The notes under the pieces: generated by a model
Databases searched by the model: none
Told to the model about the DNA's origin: nothing
What the model saw: the letters and a program-made list of their open reading frames with translations, nothing else
Assembly (NCBI GenBank): GCA_026993275.1
Contig: JALWUB010000090.1
Coordinates: forward strand, 1 to 8,168
Source of the DNA: Robiginitomaculum sp.
Lineage (GTDB): Bacteria; Pseudomonadota; Alphaproteobacteria; Caulobacterales; Maricaulaceae
Length of the DNA: 8,168 nucleotides
Direction of reading: 5' to 3'
Shown here: positions 1-4,406 of the stretch, in pieces
Layout of the letters: each line of letters begins with the position of its first letter
How positions within the stretch are numbered: the first letter of the stretch is position 1
Translations under genes and position numbers: made by a program

Positions 1-554
1 ACCAGGATCCGCTGAGCCCGCTGGATTCGACCCAGTTCGTCAGCCAGCTGGTGCAGTTTTCCAGCGTCGAGCAGCAGATTGCCCAGAACCGCAATCTGGA
101 ATCCCTGCTCAACCAGAGCGCCGCCAGTGCGGCGACATCGGCGGTGGGCTTCATCGGCAAACAGGCCGACATTCTTGGCACCGGCGCCGATTTGCAAAAT
201 GGCACCGCCCAATGGTCGTATTCCAGCGATCCCGGCGCCGCCTCGGTGACCATTCTGGTCAAGGACGCCAATGGCAAGATCGTCTACAAGACAGATGGCG
301 AGCCGGGGCCTGGGGAACACAGTTTTATCTGGGACGGCAAGGACAATACCGGCGTGCAATTGCCTGACGGCCATTATGACCTGGATGTCAGCGCCCTGGA
401 CGAAAACGGCAACATCCTGTCCTCCACCGTCTCCACCAGCGTGGTGATCACCGGCGCGGATTTTTCCGGGCCGCAACCGGCCTTGCTGGCGGACGGCCAG
501 CGCATACCCTTTGCCGACATTCTGGCCGTGCGCGACCGCGCGGCAACACTTTGA
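1..554 (+). CDS. flgD: Flagellar hook assembly (capping) protein FlgD, 5' end missing
   Basis: FlgD sits at the tip of the growing hook outside the cell and directs FlgE polymerisation; it is replaced once the hook is complete. The gene runs in from the left, and reading from base 3 gives 183 residues before the TGA at 552-554. The first visible residues, QDPLSPLDSTQFVSQLVQFS, are the family's conserved N-terminal block, normally about 40-60 residues from the true start, so only the extreme N-terminus is missing. A later stretch with FIWDGKDNTGVQLPDGHYDL (bases about 327-386) is the FlgD Ig-like fold signature, G-x-F-x-W-DG-x-D-x-x-G-x-x-x-P-DG-x-Y. The stop lies 79 bases before the flgE start on the same strand, consistent with one operon. 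The gene is intact apart from the window edge. Confidence 0.95.
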   Translation, partial: QDPLSPLDSTQFVSQLVQFSSVEQQIAQNRNLESLLNQSAASAATSAVGFIGKQADILGTGADLQNGTAQWSYSSDPGAASVTILVKDANGKIVYKTDGEPGPGEHSFIWDGKDNTGVQLPDGHYDLDVSALDENGNILSSTVSTSVVITGADFSGPQPALLADGQRIPFADILAVRDRAATL

Positions 555-559
555 AACGG

Positions 560-582
560 GGATCAAGAATGGTGATCCTTTT
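560..582 (+). terminator. Small hairpin plus T4 tract between flgD and flgE
   Basis: GGATCA at 560-565 pairs perfectly with TGATCC at 573-578 across a 7-base loop and is followed by TTTT (579-582). The stem is only 6 bp and the T tract is short. At most it is a leaky terminator or attenuator, or an mRNA-processing hairpin that sets the FlgD:FlgE ratio. It starts 6 bases after the flgD stop. Function is inferred from structure only. Confidence 0.3.
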
Positions 583-622
583 CCTACAGCAGAAGCTCCT
601 CAAAAACCGACTGAAAAGCCAC

Positions 623-627
623 AGGAG
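623..627 (+). promoter_or_regulatory. Ribosome binding site of flgE
   Basis: AGGAG lies 6 bases before the ATG at 634. It fixes that ATG as the flgE start, although the frame stays open for 41 more codons upstream into flgD. Confidence 0.8.
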
Positions 628-633
628 CTAACC

Positions 634-2016
634 ATGTCACTCAATTCAGCACTCGTCATCGGCGTCGCAGGCCTGAGCGCCAACGCCTCTGCCTTGAGCG
701 GGATTTCCAACAATATCGCCAACACCAACACGGTGGGATACAAGCGCACGCGGACAGACTTTTCCTCCCTGGTCACATCCTCCGACATCAACCCGCTTGA
801 CGCCGGTGCCGGGGTGCAGGCTGGCGCCCAGCGCCTGATTGCCGAGCAGGGGCAGTTGCAATCCTCCAGCGCACCCACCGATCTGGGCATTGCCGGCGCC
901 GGCTTTTTCGTCGTCGGCACGGCCACCGAGAACGGCGCCCCGGGTGACTTCCTGCGCTTTACCCGGGCAGGCAGTTTTTCGCCTGATGAACAGGGTTTCC
1001 TGCGCAACACCGCCGGCTATTACCTGCGCGGCTGGGCGGCCCAGCCCGATGGCAGTTTTGTCACCAATGTCTCGGACAATGCGGCGCTTTCCACCGTCAA
1101 CATCGCCTCGATCAGCGGCGCGGCCAAGGCCACCGGCAATGTCCAGGTCAATGGCAATCTCAAGGCCAGCCAGCCGATTTCCGCCGCCGAGGCCACCTAT
1201 GACCCCACCGTCAGCGCCAACAACATGGCCTCAGGCGCCGTCACCCCGGATTTCGTGCGCACCGTGCAGGTGTTTGACAGCCAGGGCGGCGTGCGCAATC
1301 TCAATCTGGCCTTTCTGAAAAGCAGTGCCGCGGCCAATACCTGGCATGTGGAAATCTATGCCAGCCCGGCCAGCGACGTGACCACGGGCGCGCCGTTGAT
1401 CGACGGCCAGCTGGCTGTCGGCAATGTGGTGTTTGATGCCAATGGCCAGTTTGACGCCGCCAATTCCATGCCGCTGACGCTGAACTTTGGCGCGTCAACA
1501 GACCCGGCCCCGGCGGCCAATGCCTTTAACTGGGCCAGCAGTCTTGGGGTAAGCGGGCAAACCATCAAGATCAATCTTGGCAGCGCCGGGGCCTCGGGCG
1601 GGCTGACGCAGTTCGACTCCAATTCGGTGCTCGATTCCTCCATTGTCGATGGTGCCGTCTTTGGCAGCCTGACCGGCGTTGACGTGGATGACCAGGGCTT
1701 TGTCACGGCCAGCTTTTCAAATGGCGTGGTCCAGAAGATCTACCAGATTCCACTGGCGACATTCATCAATCCCAATGGCCTGAAAGCCGAAGACGGCGAC
1801 GCCTTCAGCCTGTCGCAAGAGTCCGGCTCGCTGAACCTGAAAACCGCCGGGGCCGGTGCCGGGAAAATCTCGTCCAAGACCCTGGAAAGCTCCAATGTGG
1901 ACCTGGCCAAGGAGTTCACCAACCTGATCACCGTGCAGCGCGCCTATTCGGCCTCATCGCGCATCATCACCACCGCCGACCAGATGCTCGATGAACTGAT
2001 CAGGATCAAGCGATAG
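634..2016 (+). CDS. flgE: Flagellar hook protein FlgE
   Basis: FlgE is exported by the flagellar type III apparatus and polymerises into the hook that joins rod to filament. The 460-residue protein has both terminal coiled-coil (D0) segments of the rod/hook/filament family: SGISNNIANTNTVGYK at residues 22-37, and a C-terminal block containing LESSNVDLAKEFTNLI and ending in LDELIRIKR. Between them is a FlgE D2-like beta-rich part, from about residue 207 (VRTVQVFDSQGG). The start was chosen from the AGGAG site at 623-627 and because family members begin MSL-x-x-A-hydrophobic. The protein is at the short end for alphaproteobacterial FlgE; I recall the Caulobacter protein as roughly 590 residues, so the surface domains are probably reduced. 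flgD lies directly upstream and a strong terminator downstream. No sigma-54 promoter was found in the 79-base gap, so the gene is likely expressed from upstream of flgD. Confidence 0.96.
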   Translation: MSLNSALVIGVAGLSANASALSGISNNIANTNTVGYKRTRTDFSSLVTSSDINPLDAGAGVQAGAQRLIAEQGQLQSSSAPTDLGIAGAGFFVVGTATENGAPGDFLRFTRAGSFSPDEQGFLRNTAGYYLRGWAAQPDGSFVTNVSDNAALSTVNIASISGAAKATGNVQVNGNLKASQPISAAEATYDPTVSANNMASGAVTPDFVRTVQVFDSQGGVRNLNLAFLKSSAAANTWHVEIYASPASDVTTGAPLIDGQLAVGNVVFDANGQFDAANSMPLTLNFGASTDPAPAANAFNWASSLGVSGQTIKINLGSAGASGGLTQFDSNSVLDSSIVDGAVFGSLTGVDVDDQGFVTASFSNGVVQKIYQIPLATFINPNGLKAEDGDAFSLSQESGSLNLKTAGAGAGKISSKTLESSNVDLAKEFTNLITVQRAYSASSRIITTADQMLDELIRIKR

Positions 2017-2023
2017 AGCCGCC

Positions 2024-2060
2024 ATCCCCGCCAGTCAAAGCGGCTGGCGGGGATTTGATT
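2024..2060 (+). terminator. Intrinsic terminator after flgE
   Basis: ATCCCCGCCAG (2024-2034) and CTGGCGGGGAT (2044-2054) form a perfect 11-bp stem with a 9-base loop, 7 bases after the flgE stop. The following TTTGATT is only moderately T-rich. It separates the hook genes from sciP. Confidence 0.75.
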
Positions 2061-2183
2061 AAAATTGCGGATGTTTCTTTTTGGAGGAATTCACCAGCTT
2101 CGTTTGCCGGATATTTAAAGTCTTCGCGTACACCTGCGTTCAGAGACAAAAATGTCCGCACAACGAGAATGGGATGGGGTACC
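2055..2183 (+). promoter_or_regulatory. sciP upstream region (promoter expected, box not identified)
   Basis: These 129 bases lie between the flgE terminator and the sciP start and are AT-richer than their surroundings. sciP is expected to have its own promoter here. In Caulobacter that promoter depends on CtrA, but I find only an isolated TTAA at 2059-2062 and no second half-site 7 bases later, so no CtrA box is claimed. A strong Shine-Dalgarno-like GGAGG at 2083-2087 has no start codon at the right distance. A 15-codon frame (ATG at 2071, stop ending at 2118) crosses it and is probably chance. Confidence 0.4.
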
Positions 2184-2456
2184 ATGGGTTACGCTAAGAA
2201 AGTTCGTCAAACACTGGTGATCGGGCCCACCGGCAGCCCGCTGACGCTGGCCGATCTGCCCAAGCCTGACACCCGGCGCTGGGTCATCCGGCGCAAGGCG
2301 GAAGTGGTCGCGGCAGTGCGCGGCGGCCTGCTGACCCTGGAAGAGGCGTGCCGGCGCTACCGCCTGACCGTCGAGGAGTTTCTCGGCTGGCAGCAAATGA
2401 TCGACCGCCACGGCCTGGCCGGCCTGCGGGCAACCAAGATCCAGCAATACCGCTGA
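2184..2456 (+). CDS. sciP: SciP, small CtrA inhibitory protein (DUF1153)
   Basis: In Caulobacter SciP binds the master regulator CtrA at its promoters and blocks RNA polymerase recruitment, keeping CtrA-activated genes (including flagellar ones and ctrA) off in G1 swarmer cells. The 90-residue product matches the family in length (93 in Caulobacter, from memory) and in its almost invariant blocks: VIGPTGSPLTLADLP (residues 12-26), RRWVIRRKAEVVAAVRGGLL (31-50) and the ending GLRATKIQQYR. Residues about 37-76 form the helix-turn-helix-like core, with EEACRRY and VEEFLGWQ helices. I chose the ATG at 2184, preceded by GGGG at 2176-2179, because family members start about ten residues before VIGP. 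The in-frame ATG at 2169 would add five residues and cannot be excluded. The hook operon ends upstream at its own terminator, so sciP is probably transcribed alone. Confidence 0.95.
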   Translation: MGYAKKVRQTLVIGPTGSPLTLADLPKPDTRRWVIRRKAEVVAAVRGGLLTLEEACRRYRLTVEEFLGWQQMIDRHGLAGLRATKIQQYR

Positions 2457-2475
2457 GCCGCGCCCGCTCCGGCCC

Positions 2476-2515
2476 GGCGTGGTGCAGGCGCACGCGCGCC
2501 TGAGCCCGCCACGCC
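2476..2515 (+). terminator. Two-tier hairpin downstream of sciP
   Basis: An inner 7-bp stem (CAGGCGC 2485-2491 with GCGCCTG 2496-2502, loop ACGC) is enclosed by an outer 7-bp stem (GGCGTGG 2476-2482 with CCACGCC 2509-2515). It begins 20 bases after the sciP stop. No T tract follows, so it may be a 3'-end stabiliser or a T-less terminator. The structure is seen; the role is inferred from position. Confidence 0.5.
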
Positions 2516-2566
2516 TGCATGGCATATGAGCGGGTATTTGCGCCTTTCAACAAAACACCTTTCCCG

Positions 2567-2598
2567 TTTTCCAAGGGATAGTGGCGTTTTCCTTGGAA
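2567..2598. repeat. Inverted repeat with an overlapping direct repeat
   Basis: TTCCAAGG (2569-2576) is the exact inverse of CCTTGGAA (2591-2598), with 14 bases between. The 8-mer CGTTTTCC also occurs directly repeated at 2565-2572 and 2585-2592, a 20-base (two helical turns) period. This could be a folded RNA element or a two-site protein-binding region. Confidence 0.4.
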
Positions 2599-2611
2599 CA
2601 GCAGTGCTGTT
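2597..2611. promoter_or_regulatory. 15-base dyad, operator-like
   Basis: AACAGCA and TGCTGTT flank a single central G, giving a perfect odd palindrome next to the 2569-2598 inverted repeat. It has the size and symmetry of a dimeric-regulator site, but no known operator is recognised and no gene start lies beside it. Confidence 0.25.
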
Positions 2612-2664
2612 TGAGCTTCTGCAAAGGGCATTCAGGGGGTGGTTGGGACGCGCACCGAGGCTTC

Positions 2665-2690
2665 CCTTGCGCCGCTTGTGGGGCGCAAGG
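2665..2690. repeat. Perfect 9-bp stem-loop
   Basis: CCTTGCGCC (2665-2673) pairs with GGCGCAAGG (2682-2690) over an 8-base loop. No T tract follows on either strand. The left arm contains the -35-like element of the promoter candidate at 2667-2697, so the dyad could also be an operator over that promoter. Confidence 0.5.
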
Positions 2691-2697
2691 CTATACA
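2667..2697 (+). promoter_or_regulatory. Possible housekeeping promoter reading right
   Basis: TTGCGC (2667-2672) and CTATAC (2691-2696) are spaced 18 bases apart and preceded by G (GCTATAC), as in many alphaproteobacterial -10 elements. Transcription would start near 2703 and run into gene-less, hairpin-forming DNA. It therefore either drives a non-coding RNA or is chance. Confidence 0.25.
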
Positions 2698-2725
2698 GGG
2701 CCTTGATTCACAATCTCATTCGTCC

Positions 2726-2754
2726 GTGCAAAGCCGTCTTTGACGGTCCCGCAC
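2726..2754 (+). repeat. Small hairpin CCGTC-TTT-GACGG
   Basis: CCGTC (2734-2738) and GACGG (2742-2746) pair across TTT. An outer GTGC/GCAC pair (2726-2729, 2751-2754) extends it beyond a 4-by-4 internal loop. It lies 25-50 bases downstream of the possible start site near 2703 and would be part of that RNA if it exists. Confidence 0.35.
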
Positions 2755-2814
2755 AGCCTGATTATGCGCTTGTGCATAGGGGCGGGGACAGGCGCAGGTC
2801 TATCCCCGCATGTC

Positions 2815-2896
2815 ATGGCTTGTCATGGCCCGAAATGGCTTGTCGCTGGCCGGAACTGGCGCCTTTGTGTCCAAAACTGGCCTGCAACTGGCCTGG
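2815..2896. repeat. Degenerate short direct repeats (TGGC-rich)
   Basis: ATGGCTTGTC occurs at 2815-2824 and 2835-2844 (20-base period). AACTGGCCTGC at 2875-2885 is followed immediately by AACTGGCCTGG at 2886-2896 (11-base tandem), and a further AACTGGC lies at 2854-2860. The copies are few and imperfect, so this looks like local slippage duplication rather than a CRISPR or an iteron origin. Confidence 0.5.
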
Positions 2897-2954
2897 CCCA
2901 TGGCCCGCTCGCATCAAAAACAGGACACGCAGGCCATGACCGAAGCCATGCGGC

Positions 2955-3125
2955 AGGACTCCCTCTCCCCGCCGGGGAGAGGGTTGGGGTGCGGGGGGAT
3001 TCCGCCTTGGTGCCTGAAAGCCCCCTCCGTCCGCTTCGCGGCCACCTCCCCCGTAAAATACGGGGGAGGAAAGATAGCCCTTTCGCCGCCCTCCGGCTTG
3101 ACCGGAGGGCCCATGTCCAACACCC
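2955..3125. repeat. Composite REP/BIME-like element with three perfect hairpins
   Basis: Three perfect stem-loops follow one another: CCCTCTCCCC (2961-2970) with GGGGAGAGGG (2974-2983); CCTCCCCCGTA (3045-3055) with TACGGGGGAGG (3059-3069), loop AAA; and GCCCTCCGG (3088-3096) with CCGGAGGGC (3102-3110). A minor CCGC-TTC-GCGG stem is at 3031-3041. From general knowledge, GC-rich elements with this CTCCCC...GGGGAG core are dispersed in the intergenic DNA of many proteobacteria, where the minus-strand translation yields the well-known spurious peptide HPNPLPGGER, which is present here. The element lies between convergent transcription units, a typical REP position, where it can protect 3' ends or stop transcription from both sides. 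Copy number elsewhere in this genome is unknown. Confidence 0.75.
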
Positions 3126-3170
3126 GCGCTTTTGCAAGGGCGGGCTGGCCGGGGCCGGAGCGGTGCGGGC

Positions 3171-3983
3171 TCAGTCCCGGTCGCCATCATGGTCCGGCAG
3201 CGGGGACTCGCCCGGTGTGGCGGGTTGGCCGGGCAGTTTGTCCAGGCCATCATCCACGGACGGCGCGGGCCGGGCATGGCTGCGATGGCTGAGCAACTGG
3301 CGGCAGAAGGGATCATGCGCCGGGCGGCTCTGCAGGTCCTGGTGCAGGATTTTGCCGGGGTCACCGGCTGGCAGGGCAATGGAGGCGAGGCGCTGGCGCA
3401 CCGCAGGATCAATGGCGTTGCTGCCATAGATCTTGCGCCGCGGGCTCAGGTCATACTGGTGCAGCCATAATCTGGCCTCTTCCAGATCGGCTTGCGGGGC
3501 GCCGGGGCGGCTGAGCTCCTGCACCAGAAAGGCTTGCGAATCCGGCCAGCCTGCCGCGGCCGCCTGGCGCAGCAGCGCCAGGCCCTTGGCGCGCAGGGCG
3601 CCTTGCGAGCGGTAATAGGGCGCGTCAAAACTGATCTTGCTGTTCTTGCCGTAAAATCCGCCGCGGCGCGTGATCGGCCCGCTCCAGTGTCTGGCGGCCT
3701 CGATGGCGCAGACGCCGCCGCTGTGCAGCGCCAGCTCCCAGCCGCGCCCTTGCCCGCCCAGGCAGATGAACACGGGCAGGGCCTGGTCGCAATTGCCGTT
3801 CCTGGCGATCATCTGGGCATATTGAAAGCCATATTCCGCGGGGGTGGCCCCGGCGGGAGGGTTGCGTTTGTCCGTGGCCGGCCCGGCGGATGTGCATGCA
3901 GCCAGCGCAAGAAGCGCCAGAAGGGCGGCGCGCAATGGCCATGATGGGCACGGCCGTGCACAAGGGTCCGGGCGCCCGGTCAT
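3171..3983 (-). CDS. Putative lipoprotein with Sel1-like helical stretch
   Basis: The 270-residue product begins with an Arg-containing n-region, a hydrophobic LRAALLALLALAAC segment (residues 17-30) and a lipobox L-A-A-C with Cys30 as the lipidated residue. Thr at +2 suggests outer-membrane sorting if the Lol rule holds. Residues about 128-157 (with AKGLALLRQAAAAGWPDSQA) resemble one Sel1-like alpha/alpha repeat, and 165-178 may start another; a regular repeat array is not visible. Several cysteines in the mature part (65, 74, 92, 227) could form disulfides. The last 45 residues are Pro/Asp/Arg-rich and probably disordered. The ATG overlaps the stop of the upstream membrane-protein gene (ATGA at 3983-3980 on the minus strand), so the two are translationally coupled. 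I cannot name the family; a periplasm-facing adaptor or scaffold role is inferred. Confidence 0.72.
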   Translation of the reverse strand: MTGRPDPCARPCPSWPLRAALLALLALAACTSAGPATDKRNPPAGATPAEYGFQYAQMIARNGNCDQALPVFICLGGQGRGWELALHSGGVCAIEAARHWSGPITRRGGFYGKNSKISFDAPYYRSQGALRAKGLALLRQAAAAGWPDSQAFLVQELSRPGAPQADLEEARLWLHQYDLSPRRKIYGSNAIDPAVRQRLASIALPAGDPGKILHQDLQSRPAHDPFCRQLLSHRSHARPAPSVDDGLDKLPGQPATPGESPLPDHDGDRD

Positions 3984-4273
3984 GGGCGCAAAGCCTTGAG
4001 CAGGCGCAAGATGAGGAACACGGGAAACACCAGAATGGCGCCCAGCAGGAAATAGTCAGCGGCCCAGTCTGCGGCGTCGCGCACGGCATGCCAGGTCTTG
4101 ATCCAGGCGCGGGCAAAGGTGCCAAAAAAGTCGCTCCACACGGTTGCAGGATCAATGTTGAGCAAGGCCAGAACCAGGCCAACGGCAATGCTGATGGCAA
4201 TGAGCCGAATCACGTCCCAGGGCGAAATGGTGAACAAACGCTTAAAAAATGGTGAATGTTGCTTTTCTTCCAT
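3980..4273 (-). CDS. Small two-helix membrane protein, DUF6460-like
   Basis: The 97-residue product has a polar N-terminus, a first membrane helix at about residues 20-39 (VIRLIAISIAVGLVLALLNI), an amphipathic stretch with WSDFFGTFARAWIKTWH, and a second helix at about 73-93 (YFLLGAILVFPVFLILRLL). This layout, with the phrases IRLIxxSxxVGxVL and YFLLGAxxVxPxxLILRL, is what I recall of the DUF6460 family of alphaproteobacterial inner-membrane proteins of unknown function. It is the first gene of a minus-strand pair, overlaps the lipoprotein gene by four bases, and is transcribed divergently from the gene at 4407. No good Shine-Dalgarno sequence precedes the ATG (TTTTTACC-ATG), so initiation may be weak or leaderless. 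Coding status is supported by the membrane pattern and the ATGA junction. Confidence 0.75.
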   Translation of the reverse strand: MEEKQHSPFFKRLFTISPWDVIRLIAISIAVGLVLALLNIDPATVWSDFFGTFARAWIKTWHAVRDAADWAADYFLLGAILVFPVFLILRLLKALRP

Positions 4274-4406
4274 GGTAAAAATGCTCTATGCTGATCTGGC
4301 ATACAACCAGGCTAGCAAACTCCGGCGGGCGTGAACACCGCCCGGCCGGATGCGGCTCAGCAAAGCGGGCGCGGGAACGTCCGCATGAGAATGAGGGGGT
4401 GACACG
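4274..4406. promoter_or_regulatory. Divergent promoter region
   Basis: These 133 bases separate two divergent genes and must serve both directions. The minus-strand side (4274-4320) is AT-rich but shows no convincing -35/-10 pair. On the plus strand CTGATC (4291-4296) and TAGCAA (4313-4318), 16 bases apart and within GCTAGCAA, resemble a weak alphaproteobacterial sigma-70-type promoter. That would put the hairpin at 4321-4350 at the start of the leader RNA. A good Shine-Dalgarno sequence (GAGGGGG, about 4393-4399) precedes the plus-strand ATG. Confidence 0.4.
4321..4350 (+). repeat. Strong hairpin in the leader of the 4407 gene
   Basis: TCCGGCGGGCG (4321-4331) pairs with CGCCCG-g-CCGGA (4339-4350), giving 11 base pairs with one bulged G (4345) around a TGAACAC loop. 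No T tract follows. It could stabilise the 5' end of the mRNA or act as a control element; it matches no known riboswitch that I recognise. Confidence 0.45.

Larger units (their letters stand above)
2457..3170. other. 714-base stretch without a credible gene
   Basis: Several frames are open here, but their conceptual proteins are Trp/Pro/Arg/Cys-rich, match no family I know and cross the repeats, so I call no gene. The stretch holds a two-tier hairpin after sciP (2476-2515), an inverted repeat (2567-2598), a 15-base dyad (2597-2611), a 9-bp stem (2665-2690), a promoter-like site (2667-2697), a small hairpin (2726-2754), a 7-bp inverted repeat (2782-2809), short direct repeats (2815-2896) and a three-hairpin REP-like element (about 2955-3125). 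It lies between convergent units: sciP from the left and the minus-strand lipoprotein operon from the right. No tRNA, and no tmRNA or SRP RNA signature, was seen. Confidence 0.7.

Noticed and set aside
175..202. Sigma-54-like TTGGCAC...TTTGCA inside flgD
   Set aside because: There are 15 bases between the GG and GC dinucleotides instead of the required 10.
511..633. N-terminal extension of flgE to an upstream start within flgD
   Set aside because: The 41 extra residues are not FlgE-like, and a good AGGAG sits before the ATG at 634.
628..636. CTAACCATG over the flgE start resembling a CtrA half-site (TTAACCAT)
   Set aside because: One mismatch and only a half-site, placed over the start codon inside an operon; chance is more likely.
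2055..2168. N-terminal extension of sciP to 2055
   Set aside because: It would start inside the flgE terminator and add 43 residues not found in the SciP family.
2815..2896. CRISPR-like or iteron-like repeats
   Set aside because: Only two or three imperfect copies of 7-11 bases, no uniform spacers and no cas or replication genes nearby.
2526..2939. Possible 137-codon gene in the intergenic stretch
   Set aside because: Trp/Pro/Arg/Cys-rich product with no motif; it crosses several hairpins and direct repeats, and no ribosome site was found.
2740..3429. Open plus-strand frame crossing the REP-like element
   Set aside because: It reads through all three palindromes and then antisense into the lipoprotein gene; typical spurious peptide from a REP region.
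3492..4255. Plus-strand frames opposite the lipoprotein and membrane-protein genes
   Set aside because: The minus strand has a lipobox, membrane helices and an ATGA junction; the plus-strand products show no such features.
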